Source: an uncultured Gammaproteobacteria bacterium (GTDB taxonomy: Bacteria; Pseudomonadota; Gammaproteobacteria; CAMYKB01). From it: a stretch of DNA of 64,000 nucleotides. The stretch spans positions 23,736-87,735 of the forward strand of contig CAMYKB010000006.1 of NCBI GenBank assembly GCA_947258875.1, given 5' to 3'. Of this stretch, positions 46,058 through 54,418 are shown piece after piece. The notes beneath the pieces are model-generated. The model was given only the letters and a program-made list of their open reading frames with translations. It made no database searches and was not told the DNA's origin. The translations under genes were made by a program, and so were the position numbers. Each line of letters begins with the position of its first letter. Position 1 is the first letter of the stretch.

Positions 46058-47104
46058 ATGTCTTATCCATCGAACCCAGTGACCCCTATCGGCGAATCGC
46101 CCGCTTTCATAGAGGTACTCGAACAGGCCTCACGTCTCGCGCCACTGGTAAAGCCTGTGCTGATCATCGGTGAGCGTGGCACCGGCAAAGAATTGATTGC
46201 TGAACGGCTGCATTATCTTTCCACTCGCTGGGAAGCGCCGCTCATCAAAATTAACTGCGCAGCATTATCCGAGAATTTGCTGGACTCAGAACTGTTTGGC
46301 CATGAGGCTGGCGCATTCACTGGTGCAGTCAAGCGACATATCGGGCGGTTCGAGCGAGCTGAGGGAGGTACTTTGTTTATGGACGAACTGGCGAGCACCT
46401 CCATGCAGGTTCAGGAAAAAATCCTGCGTACCATTGAGTATGGAGAGTTCGAACGCCTTGGCGCAAACTCGACCATGAAGTCTGATGTACGGGTCATTGC
46501 AGCAACCAATGAAGATATCCAGCACAAAGCCAGCAAGGGTGAATTCAGGCAGGATCTGCTTGACCGGCTGGCCTTCGACGTCATCGTATTGCCACCGCTG
46601 CGTAACCGCCAGCAAGATATCCTGTTACTCGCTGATGCATTTGCACGCAATATGACGCGTGAACTCGACAGAGAATACTTCGCCGGGTTTTCCACGCATA
46701 CCCAGGAACAGCTCCTGCAATATGACTGGCCAGGGAATGTGCGCGAACTCAAGAATGTGATTGAGCGAGCCGTCCACCATAACCAGAATACCGATCAGCC
46801 AATAAGTGAAATTAAGCTTGATCCCTTTGCTTCACCTTACCTGTCCGGACTATCGGCTTCGACGCCCATTTCAGCAAAACAAGGCAGTCTCCAGCACCAG
46901 CAAACAAAAGAGTATCAATCCCTGCCTGCCGGTCCACTCGACTTCAAGGAACATCTTAAAAGCTACGAAAAGAAGATCATCCAGGCTGCGCTGGAAGCCA
47001 ACCGCCATCACCAGAAGCGCACCGCAGACCATCTGAGCCTGACCTATCATCAACTGAGGGGTTATCTGAAAAAATATGATTTATTACAAGGCAGTGATTC
47101 CTGA
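46058..47104 (+). CDS. pspF: Psp operon transcriptional activator
   Basis: A sigma-54 activator of the psp genes, with an AAA+ domain and no receiver domain. Walker A is GERGTGKELIAERLHYLS, GAFTGAV is the sigma-54 contact loop, and Walker B is GGTLFMDELAS. WPGNVRELKNVIERAVH ends the ATPase part. The C-terminal helix-turn-helix ends with QKRTADHLSLTYHQLRGYLKKY. I chose ATG 46058 (348 residues) because the sequence then begins, like E. coli PspF, shortly before the first helix (FIEVLEQASRLAPL); the ATG at 46040 gives six more residues. It is divergent from the psp operon. Confidence 0.94.
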   Translation: MSYPSNPVTPIGESPAFIEVLEQASRLAPLVKPVLIIGERGTGKELIAERLHYLSTRWEAPLIKINCAALSENLLDSELFGHEAGAFTGAVKRHIGRFERAEGGTLFMDELASTSMQVQEKILRTIEYGEFERLGANSTMKSDVRVIAATNEDIQHKASKGEFRQDLLDRLAFDVIVLPPLRNRQQDILLLADAFARNMTRELDREYFAGFSTHTQEQLLQYDWPGNVRELKNVIERAVHHNQNTDQPISEIKLDPFASPYLSGLSASTPISAKQGSLQHQQTKEYQSLPAGPLDFKEHLKSYEKKIIQAALEANRHHQKRTADHLSLTYHQLRGYLKKYDLLQGSDS

Positions 47105-48060
47105 TCTGGCTTACTGGTTTGACGTCCATAACACCGGCAACGCCATGCTGCGGGCCTAACTCATGGTATGGATCATAGTCATCTTAAATATTAGGACCGT
47201 ATAATCACCTATCCTAGACAGAACAGTCGAACCTATTTCCGAACAGCCCGATAACATAGACGCTAGCTAAATTTCGGTTGTATTTACTGGATACCCGGCC
47301 CATCTGCAACGACACTTTTTAAGAATTTCGTCGAGTGATGACGCTACTTTGGCTCTATCCATTTACTGACAATACCCAGTAGGCGTCTCTCTGGCCTGCG
47401 ACGGTGATCCACAGGCTTTTGTTTAACCCGGTCATCTTTATGAAGGAGCAATTCCCTGGGCTGCCAACTACGGCGATCATCACCATTTCTTGAATCCATT
47501 AACATCTCCTACTTAACAGTTTCAACATAAGCAGAGCTTGCGGTATCAACATGTAATTTACCTCAAAACCCTTCCTTGCTGACACTGGGTTGTTGAGTGT
47601 CAACTGGTCACTCGTCGTCATGTATCACGTGCCAGCCATGCCACCTGCCACCTCCGCTAGCTGCCTTTGGTTCTACGTTCCACTACATTGTCGTCAGCCA
47701 ACAAGCCGTGTTTTGTTGTCCAATGAGCCCGTCCCATTCAATTTGCCTATCAAAAAGCCAAACCCCGAGAGGCTAAAACCTGCGTGCCATCTGAGCACAC
47801 TTGGGCCAGCTCCAGTCAATCAGGGCCAAACTTGAAAGATGAGTATGCTGATAATCGCCTGCAGCCCTTACTGTGAACTGCAACACAGCCACGGTATAGA
47901 TGATTGCCGCTCGCACACCAAAAGTTAACTAAGTCTATGATGCATGGTATAGTTTCCAGCGAAACGGCATAGCCGACGCAACAAAAAGAGACAAAGCTAC
48001 AGGGAAGGCTCCGTTCCGGCTTTACCCGAAAATTCTTTTGGAAACAGGAGCATAACAAAA
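47105..48060. other. Spacer of about 950 bases with one small-gene candidate
   Basis: Apart from the short frame on the minus strand at 47344-47499, I find no protein-like frame; the longer frames in this spacer are cysteine-, proline- and histidine-rich and look random. No tRNA-like cloverleaf or terminator with a T-run was found. The last 60 bases contain the leader and ribosome-binding site (AGGAG) of the Crp/Fnr-type gene. A non-coding RNA cannot be excluded. Confidence 0.4.
47344..47499 (-). CDS. Small basic hydrophilic protein candidate, 51 residues
   Basis: ATG 47499 to TAG 47344 encodes MDSRNGDDRRSWQPRELL and continues to LLGIVSKWIEPK, with many Arg, Lys, Asp and His residues and no membrane segment. 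The ribosome-binding site is good: TAGGAG, with the ATG six bases on; another ATG at 47505 is closer and less likely. It stands alone in a 950-base spacer between pspF and the Crp/Fnr-type gene. I do not recognise a family. The well-placed ribosome-binding site is the main argument; conservation would have to decide. Confidence 0.4.
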   Translation of the reverse strand: MDSRNGDDRRSWQPRELLLHKDDRVKQKPVDHRRRPERRLLGIVSKWIEPK

Positions 48061-48708
48061 ATGATGTCTGAGAATTCCACCGCATTTACTGAATTATCAC
48101 AACAAGATCTGGAATATATTGCCAGTCACGGCAACACCAAGTCATACCCCAAGAACAGCATCCTGATCAATGAAGGCGATGAAAGCGACTTCCTTTACAT
48201 CATCAAGGAAGGCCGGGTCAAAGTTTATGTCAGTGAGGAGAACGGCAAAGAAGCCATCCTTAATATTCAGGGGCCAGGCGAGTATTTTGGTGAACTCGCG
48301 CTCATCGATGAGGCACCACGCTCCGCCACTGTGGTTACTACCGAGCCTTCAAAACTTGTTTTTGTATCCCGGATGGATTTCGAAAAATGCATGGCCAGCA
48401 ATCCCGCGCTTTCCGTTAAGCTCATTCGCGCCCTGTCATCGCGGGTCCGCGAATTAACGGATGTGGTGAAGAATCTCGCGCTCCACGATGTATATGGACG
48501 TGTTGCACAGACACTGCTCAAAATGTCTAATGAAAAAGACGGCATACGCACCATCGAACAAAAACTCACTCATCAGGATATCGCCAACATGGTAGGCGCA
48601 TCGCGCGAAATGGTCAGTCGTATCATGAAGGACCTGGCCACTGGCGGTTATATCCAGATCAAGGGCAAGCAAATCAGCATTCCGGGAAAATTACCCTCAG
48701 CCTGGTAA
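48061..48708 (+). CDS. Crp/Fnr-family transcriptional regulator
   Basis: A 215-residue regulator with an N-terminal cyclic-nucleotide-binding-type domain (about 10-125) and a C-terminal winged helix-turn-helix. The sensor contains GEYFGELALIDEAPRSATVV, close to the cAMP-binding segment of Crp, with a Glu and the Arg-Ser pair in the right places; the Fnr cysteines are absent, so it is not an oxygen sensor of the Fnr kind. The DNA-binding part is LTHQDIANMVGASREMVSRIMKDLATGGYI. AGGAG lies ten bases before ATG 48061. It may bind cAMP. It is followed by a 6-base hairpin and then the terminator region of the converging gene. Confidence 0.92.
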   Translation: MMSENSTAFTELSQQDLEYIASHGNTKSYPKNSILINEGDESDFLYIIKEGRVKVYVSEENGKEAILNIQGPGEYFGELALIDEAPRSATVVTTEPSKLVFVSRMDFEKCMASNPALSVKLIRALSSRVRELTDVVKNLALHDVYGRVAQTLLKMSNEKDGIRTIEQKLTHQDIANMVGASREMVSRIMKDLATGGYIQIKGKQISIPGKLPSAW

Positions 48709-48723
48709 AGGGGGGAACCCCTT
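48708..48723 (+). terminator. Short hairpin after the Crp/Fnr-type gene, no T-tract
   Basis: AAGGGG-GGAA-CCCCTT forms a 6-base stem with a GNRA-type loop starting on the last base of the stop codon. No run of T follows, so factor-independent termination is doubtful; it may protect the 3' end of the mRNA. Confidence 0.35.
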
Positions 48724-48899
48724 GCAGGATAGCTGTTTATCAGTGCAAGCAGCGACGCCTAGTGGAGAATGTTACTACTCCACATCAACAGCGGTAACAT
48801 TTCACAGCAAAATAACCTGAGGCTAAATAAGCTTTATAGCTATGTAGTGGTGCCGACCCACCATGTCAGGCACCCTTTAGGTTATGGAGGAGGCCCATG

Positions 48900-48915
48900 C
48901 GAGCATGGATGCTCG
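48900..48915. repeat. Palindrome with CATGGATG core
   Basis: CGAGCATGGATGCTCG forms a 7-base stem around GG. The core CATGGATG is the same as in the palindrome at 1311-1334. It lies in the 318-base spacer between the Crp/Fnr-type gene and the converging repeat-protein gene, where I see no gene that I would accept. Confidence 0.5.
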
Positions 48916-48961
48916 ACCCTAATTTTCCCCGCCGAAACTTAATCAACTCTAATAATAAAGG

Positions 48962-48992
48962 AAGCCCGATCACACTGTGCGTGACCGGGCTT
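48962..48992 (-). terminator. Terminator of the four-repeat protein gene
   Basis: AAGCCCG-AT-CAC and GTG-AC-CGGGCTT (plus 48962-48973 and 48979-48992) form a stem with one interior mismatch. On the minus strand it is followed by TTCCTTTATT. It lies 35 bases after the stop codon of the gene at 49027-50442. Confidence 0.75.
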
Positions 48993-49026
48993 ATTAGTAT
49001 TTTAATGGGCTGTGTTGCCGCCGTTA

Positions 49027-50442
49027 TTATTTCGCGACTTTAACACCCAATGAAGACAGTGTACTGAGCGTCAGGCCTCCGCGTTCCATGCCCTCCTTTT
49101 GCTGGAACTGATCTACGGCTACCATAGTCTGACGGCCGATCACACCGTCAATCGGTCCAGGATTGTAACCCCTGTCCTTCAACGCCTGCTGAATCTGGAG
49201 GTTCAGCTCCTTACTCATATTGGTCTGGCATAGCACGGGCCGCCATTCGAACCGCTCATTGGAAACCTTCACCCGGCTGGTCAGTTTTTCAACAACGGCG
49301 GGCACTGTGCTACGCTTTTCCGTCGCAGGCTGTACCAGTTTGCGCACCATTTGCGTCTTGTAGATCGCCGGTATTTCTACCTTCTTGGTGGTCGCAGGTG
49401 ATTTCAACACCTGCTTGGTGATTACTTCGTAGCGGGCGGGCTTTTCGCGGAGGCATAACTTGCGTTTTGTAGCCTTACCTTCGCCAGCCTGTCCTGCCAG
49501 CGCCCAGGTACTCTTGGCGTCTGAAACCTTGACTTTCTTTTTAATGGTTTCATATTCACCCGGCACTTCAATCTTATTTACCTTGGCCGGTTGAACCAGT
49601 TTACGCACCTTCTGCACCTTATACTCCGCAGGGATCTCGACTTTCTTGGTAGTTGCGGGTGATTTCAGTATCTGGCGCTTCACTGTTTTGTATTTGGCAG
49701 GGACCTCCACCAGACACATGATATCACCGGTCGCATAGTCCAGTTTTTCCACTGGTCCACGGCCTTTCTTCCAGGTTGTATAGGCAGGCGCCTCGAGAAC
49801 CTTCTCGGTTACGGTTTCATATACAGGGGGAACCTCAACCAACTTGAAAGCAGCCTCCTTGACGACAACCTTTTCCTCTACCATCTCGTATTTGGCCGGG
49901 ACAATCTCGAGTTCTTCATAAGGTTCGCGTTTGACCACATTTTGGGTTTCTGTCTTGTATTGCGCTGTTTGGAAATACTCAACAAAGCACTGTCCAATTT
50001 CAGCCTGAGCAGGCAGACCTAACGCCATTGCGCCGGCAACCAGGCTTGGATCAGCGGCTCTGGCCTTACTCCCGCTGCCTGTCATCCATGTGCGCTTGGC
50101 AGGTTCAATCTCGACGCGCTCTTCGAATGTTTCGTAGACCGGAGCCACAGGAACCAGCTTTTCGGCAGCCTGCTTCACCACAATCTTCTCTTCTACATTT
50201 TGATATTTGGCCGGTATGATGTCGATCTTGTCATAGGCTTCGCGCTTGACGATTTCTTTGGTTTCTGTTTTGTATTCCGCAGGCACCATGATCTTGCCAT
50301 AACACTCACCTGGCTTGGCATCGGGCAGAGTCTGGCTGGCAATACTGGTAACGGCCTTTGTGGCATCTTCGGTAAGACCAGGCGCGCTGACCAGCAACAA
50401 CGTAGACGTCAACAGGCTGGTAGTAAAAACCCTTGATTGCAT
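49027..50442 (-). CDS. Exported protein with four ~72-residue repeats and a peptidoglycan-binding domain
   Basis: A 471-residue exported protein starting at ATG 50442 with GGAGG eight bases upstream. A signal peptide covers about residues 1-24. Four repeats each begin with Cys and end with Trp: C47-W119, C152-W224, C243-W313 and C330-W400. Each has the pattern C-x(6-8)-A-x-Y followed by alternating strands with P-A-x-Y and K-V/L-V motifs. Repeats 1 and 2 are closer to each other (VKREAY, VKREPY), as are 3 and 4 (both with LKSPATTKKVEIPA). Residues 408-470 are a peptidoglycan_binding_1 domain (LNLQIQQALKDRGYNPGPIDGVIGRQT). I infer a rod-like periplasmic protein anchored to the cell wall; function unknown. 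Confidence 0.82.
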   Translation of the reverse strand: MQSRVFTTSLLTSTLLLVSAPGLTEDATKAVTSIASQTLPDAKPGECYGKIMVPAEYKTETKEIVKREAYDKIDIIPAKYQNVEEKIVVKQAAEKLVPVAPVYETFEERVEIEPAKRTWMTGSGSKARAADPSLVAGAMALGLPAQAEIGQCFVEYFQTAQYKTETQNVVKREPYEELEIVPAKYEMVEEKVVVKEAAFKLVEVPPVYETVTEKVLEAPAYTTWKKGRGPVEKLDYATGDIMCLVEVPAKYKTVKRQILKSPATTKKVEIPAEYKVQKVRKLVQPAKVNKIEVPGEYETIKKKVKVSDAKSTWALAGQAGEGKATKRKLCLREKPARYEVITKQVLKSPATTKKVEIPAIYKTQMVRKLVQPATEKRSTVPAVVEKLTSRVKVSNERFEWRPVLCQTNMSKELNLQIQQALKDRGYNPGPIDGVIGRQTMVAVDQFQQKEGMERGGLTLSTLSSLGVKVAK

Positions 50443-50566
50443 ATCGTTTTCCTCCAATGGCAGATTAAAGAACCTGCGCGTTTACGTACATAAATTCATA
50501 GAGCAAGCAAGCCATCCGAAGTGTAAACCACCTCGGTAGCAAAGGCACCCCCGGCGAACATTGAAA

Positions 50567-50600
50567 GCGTTAGCCTACACATTCTAAGGTAGGCTAACGC
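50567..50600. repeat. Perfect 12-base inverted repeat in a 377-base spacer
   Basis: GCGTTAGCCTAC (50567-50578) pairs with GTAGGCTAACGC (50589-50600), loop ten bases. It stands in the gap between the repeat-protein gene and the RND gene, both on the minus strand; nothing else was recognised in this gap. There is no T-tract. It contains the GCGTTAGC core also seen in the 34-base inverted repeat at 31531-31608. Confidence 0.65.
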
Positions 50601-50834
50601 AATCAAGCTGCTTATTTCAGAGCATATTATCCATGTGATCCTGCCAGTTGTTGGCGCTACACGCAAGTCATGCCTTCCGACCCGTGCCGATGAGCCCAAA
50701 AAATGAGAATCACGTCTCTATTTCCACCCAAAACACAATTCGCTAACGGCATGATGCCGTACGATTCTATAAGTACAGCGACTCAGGTTGGTTAAACGTA
50801 TTTTATAATGTCGCAGATCAGCCCCCCGTGGGCT

Positions 50835-53168
50835 TTACTCGGGCTGTACATCCCTTGAGGCGGGTAACAACCAGTGCGCCAGGGCAGGCAGCAACAGGAT
50901 CGCACCGAGCATGTTCACCAGGAACATGAACGTCAACAAGATACCCATGTCCGCCTGAAATTTAAGTGGTGAGAATATCCAGGTGGCAACACCGATGGCC
51001 AGCGTTACCCCGGTAAATACCACGCCCGCCCCCGAAGCCTCCAAGGTAGTCAGGTAGGCTGATTTTAATGTCTTGCCACTCGCCAGTTCATTGCGCATAC
51101 GCCCAAATATATAAATACCATAGTCAACACCAATACCAACCCCCAGAGCGACTACCGGCAAGGTATTGACCTTCAGGCCAATCTCCAAAACCGCCATTAA
51201 GGCATACGCCAATAAGGAGACCAGCGCTAGCGGCAGAATAATACACAAGGTTGCGGCTAGTGAGCGAAATGAAATCATGCACAATACAATAATAGCGGCG
51301 AACACATACATCAGTATTGGGAACTGCGCGGCTGACACCTCTTCGTTGGTTGCCGCCATAACCCCTACATTTCCAGTTGCCAATTGCAACTTGAGCTTAT
51401 CGAATACATTGTCTTCTCGATAGCGCTTCACCTCTGAAACAATTCGCGCAATCGTTTCGGCCTTATGATCAGTTGTGAAAATCATCACCGGCATCACACT
51501 ACAATCCGCATTCAATAAACCACTACTGGTAGGCACATACGATACTGATTGCACCAATACTGACTGGTTGCGTGGCAGGATGCGCCACTTCAAACTACCC
51601 TCGTTCCAACCGGCGTTTATCACCTTAGCAATATCCGGCAAACTGATAACAGACTGTACGCCATCAACATTGCGCATATACCAGGCAAAACGGTCAAGCT
51701 CAGTCATCACGTCGTAGTCTATGCAACCTTCCTCAATTGTCTCTGCAATCACCGCTATCATATCAACACCGATAGCGAACCTTTCACTGATGATCTGTGT
51801 ATCAATGTTATATTGAGAATCACCGTGTAATTCCGGGACCCCTCTGTGTAAATCCCCAATTTGTACATCTGTGCCCTTCCATATACCAACAGCCAATAGA
51901 AGAACCGCAACAGCCAACATGCCGCTGGCAGGGCCACGCTCTGTTATCCTGGCAAGACCTTGCCAAATTCCATCTATGCTCCTGAAACGCGACAGCACCT
52001 TGTCACGATATGACGCCTCCAGTGTCATGCAGGACATCAATACAGGCAGCAAGACCAGGTTAGTGAGAATTATCATGGCAACGCCCAGACTCGCTGTGAT
52101 CGCCATTTCCTGAATGATTTCGATATCGATCAGCAGGATAGTAATAAATCCTATAGTATCACTCGCAAGCGCTATTCCTCCCGGCAATAACAGCCGGCGG
52201 AAACTCCTGCGCGCCGCAGTTTCAATATCTGCGCCAAGAAAAAATTCTGCCCTCATGGTGCTGATCATTTGTACGGCATGACTGATGCCTATCGCAAACA
52301 CCAAAAAAGGAACGAGTATCGACATAGGATCGATACCAAAGCCTAGCAGGGGTAATAAGCCCAGTTGCCAGGTTACGGCAGTAAGGGAACATACCAGCGC
52401 AATAATCGTTATGCGAAATGACTGGGCATACCAGAACACCAGCAGCGCAGTGATAAAAAATGCGATGACAAAGAACAGCACGACACGCTTGGCGCCAGCA
52501 TGAATGTCACCAATGACCTTAGCGAAACCGATGATATGGTAATCAAATTCAACATCAATATTATTACCCAGATCGCTGCCTCTGACGTTCTCCTCTAGTT
52601 GACGCGCGACATCAATATAGTCCAGTCGCTCGCCGGTGTTGGGATCGAATTCCAGCAACTGCGCACTGATCATCGCACCTGAGAAATCGCTCGCAACAAG
52701 TTGGCCTACAATACCCGCCTTGAGTATATTCTCTCTTACTTTAGCCAAGCCTTCCGGAGTGGACTGAAAATCATCAGGCACCACATTACCGCCCGCGATA
52801 CCATCCTCGACAACCTCGGTAAAACGTACATTTGGCGTGAACAATGAACGCACCTGCGCCCGATCCACTCCGGGAATAAAGAACACCTTATCGGTGGTTT
52901 GTTTTAATACTTCAAAGAATTCAGGCGTAAAGATATTGCCATCTTTAGCCACAAGCGCAATGAGTACACGATTAGCTCCCCCAAATTCCTGGCGATGCTT
53001 GACAAAGGTTTGCATATACTCGTGCTTTAGCGGTAACAATTTGCTAAAACCCGCATCGATACGCAACTGCGTTGCTGAATACGCCATTGCCGCCGTGATT
53101 AAAATGAAAATAGCGATCACCACACGGCGATTGTTAAAAACAAGTCTTTCAAGCCAGTCAATTATCAT
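50835..53168 (-). CDS. RND/MMPL-family exporter
   Basis: A 777-residue inner-membrane protein of the hydrophobe/amphiphile RND group, starting at ATG 53168. The first helix (about residues 11-33, NRRVVIAIFILITAAMAYSATQL) leads to a periplasmic loop, then helices 2-6 (IDVEFDYHIIG, FFVIAFFITALLVFWY, SILVPFLVFAIGISHAVQM). The second half repeats this plan with LPVVALGVGIGVDYGIYIF and a final hydrophobic bundle; two periplasmic loops are expected. MMPL-type proteins move lipids, sterols or hydrophobic compounds. It follows the YCF48-like gene by 19 bases, in a cluster with DUF1302 and DUF1329 genes. No membrane fusion protein or TolC gene is adjacent. Confidence 0.93.
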   Translation of the reverse strand: MIIDWLERLVFNNRRVVIAIFILITAAMAYSATQLRIDAGFSKLLPLKHEYMQTFVKHRQEFGGANRVLIALVAKDGNIFTPEFFEVLKQTTDKVFFIPGVDRAQVRSLFTPNVRFTEVVEDGIAGGNVVPDDFQSTPEGLAKVRENILKAGIVGQLVASDFSGAMISAQLLEFDPNTGERLDYIDVARQLEENVRGSDLGNNIDVEFDYHIIGFAKVIGDIHAGAKRVVLFFVIAFFITALLVFWYAQSFRITIIALVCSLTAVTWQLGLLPLLGFGIDPMSILVPFLVFAIGISHAVQMISTMRAEFFLGADIETAARRSFRRLLLPGGIALASDTIGFITILLIDIEIIQEMAITASLGVAMIILTNLVLLPVLMSCMTLEASYRDKVLSRFRSIDGIWQGLARITERGPASGMLAVAVLLLAVGIWKGTDVQIGDLHRGVPELHGDSQYNIDTQIISERFAIGVDMIAVIAETIEEGCIDYDVMTELDRFAWYMRNVDGVQSVISLPDIAKVINAGWNEGSLKWRILPRNQSVLVQSVSYVPTSSGLLNADCSVMPVMIFTTDHKAETIARIVSEVKRYREDNVFDKLKLQLATGNVGVMAATNEEVSAAQFPILMYVFAAIIVLCMISFRSLAATLCIILPLALVSLLAYALMAVLEIGLKVNTLPVVALGVGIGVDYGIYIFGRMRNELASGKTLKSAYLTTLEASGAGVVFTGVTLAIGVATWIFSPLKFQADMGILLTFMFLVNMLGAILLLPALAHWLLPASRDVQPE

Positions 53169-53187
53169 ACGTCTGTGCGCTCGGTGT

Positions 53188-54321
53188 TCATGGTTTTGCG
53201 GGCACGGCAAGATCGTTTGCTACAAGCCGGCGCACGCCACCCTCCCCTACCATCACGATACTGCCATCTTTTGCCTCTACCAGTGCCACATTCCCCAGCC
53301 TGTCCGCGCGCGGTTTCACGACAAAATTCTGACCTTGATTAAAGCTCATTAGGCTAACACCCCCAAGGCCCGCTATCACAACGACACCTTCACTGGTCTG
53401 CAATGCATCGGTCAACATCGCCTGTGTGGCAGTTTCCACAGGCTGCCAACTCGCGCCTTTATCATCCGAACGGAATAAATGGCCACGCAAACCAAAAATC
53501 AAAAGCTGTTCCGCATTCAGGGGCAATACACCAAAGAAAGAGCCTTCGTACGGAGAATTGAGCTGTTGCCAACTCCGTCCCAGGTCGTCAGAGCGATAGA
53601 TATTTCCGGCCTCGGCCGCGATATACAATGTGCTCGCATCAGCTTGCGTGATGTGGTTTAGATGGAAATCGATCATGTCTTCAACCGTAACCGGTTCAGC
53701 GGCATCTCGGGGACCGTCGAGTCTGTCGTATACAGGCTGATTAACTGACTTGGTAATGAAATCGCGTTTGGACCAGCTAACACCACCATCGTTGCTGATC
53801 ATGAAGAGACCATACGCACCGACAGCAATACCCTGTTTGTCATTGACAAACATCACATCCAGCAAAGGCGTTTCATCCTGCGGAGCAGAGTAGACCTGCT
53901 CCCAGTTAACACCACCATCCCGGGTCAACAAAATGGTGGTGTCATGACCAACAGCCCATCCCCTGGTTTCATCTTGAAAAAACACCCCGGTCAGTGTCGC
54001 CTGAGTAGGCACTTGCTCAGCCTGTTGCCAACTAACAGCGTTATCTGTGGAACGCAGGATATGGCCACGCTCACCTACAGCCACCAGCGCATCACCGGCG
54101 CGTGCAATATCGAGCAATAATGAGTGCTCGACCAGTGGCGCCTTGGTAGCAAATACTTCAGCATTACCATTTATGTCTGCTATTGCCGGCAACGAAACGC
54201 TACTGCCAGCAACAGCACATAGCACAGATAAAATACGCAACAGAGGCCTAAGTAGTATCCACAAAGATGACGCGAAGAAAAACCTTGATGACAAAATATG
54301 CAAGACAGCGATGTACACCAT
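53188..54321 (-). CDS. YCF48-related beta-propeller protein, exported
   Basis: A 377-residue protein with an N-terminal hydrophobic leader (about residues 20-48, ending PAIADIN), then BNR/YCF48-type repeats, recognisable as G-x-x-G-x-I-L-x-S-x-D-x-x-x-S-W: GERGHILRSTDNAVSWQQ, GHDTTILLTRDGGVNWEQ, GAYGLFMISNDGGVSWSK and GEAGNIYRSDDLGRSWQQ-like copies. A six- or seven-bladed propeller in the periplasm or on the surface is likely. Homologues are found next to RND exporters and DUF1302/DUF1329 genes, where they may act as an accessory for the exporter. A TTG start at 54324 is also open; ATG 54321 was taken. It is 19 bases upstream of the RND gene. Confidence 0.85.
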   Translation of the reverse strand: MVYIAVLHILSSRFFFASSLWILLRPLLRILSVLCAVAGSSVSLPAIADINGNAEVFATKAPLVEHSLLLDIARAGDALVAVGERGHILRSTDNAVSWQQAEQVPTQATLTGVFFQDETRGWAVGHDTTILLTRDGGVNWEQVYSAPQDETPLLDVMFVNDKQGIAVGAYGLFMISNDGGVSWSKRDFITKSVNQPVYDRLDGPRDAAEPVTVEDMIDFHLNHITQADASTLYIAAEAGNIYRSDDLGRSWQQLNSPYEGSFFGVLPLNAEQLLIFGLRGHLFRSDDKGASWQPVETATQAMLTDALQTSEGVVVIAGLGGVSLMSFNQGQNFVVKPRADRLGNVALVEAKDGSIVMVGEGGVRRLVANDLAVPAKP

Positions 54322-54366
54322 CAAATCCTGGGCCTTAATAGTTTATTATGAGTGTTTTATAGCACG

Positions 54367-54400
54367 AAAAAGGCCGAATCGTCACCGATTCGGCCTTTTT
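54367..54400. terminator. Strong bidirectional terminator
   Basis: AAAAAGGCCGAATC (54367-54380) and GATTCGGCCTTTTT (54387-54400) pair perfectly over 14 bases with a 6-base loop, and both strands end in a T-run. It lies just after the DUF1329 stop (54419), before the YCF48-like gene, so the YCF48-RND pair must have its own promoter or depend on read-through. Confidence 0.95.
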
Positions 54401-54418
54401 ATGACATAAACCCAAATT

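Noticed and set aside
47590..47835. 81-residue frame in the pspF-crp spacer
   Set aside because: Random-looking composition, no ribosome-binding site and no family resemblance.
48897..49043. Plus-strand 48-codon frame after GGAGGAGG, with a hydrophobic end
   Set aside because: It runs through the terminator of the converging gene and through the CATGGATG palindrome, and overlaps the 3' end of a well-supported gene, so structure explains the sequence better than coding.
52837..53352. Plus-strand 171-residue frame opposite the RND gene
   Set aside because: It is the antisense shadow of a long, well-supported transporter frame.
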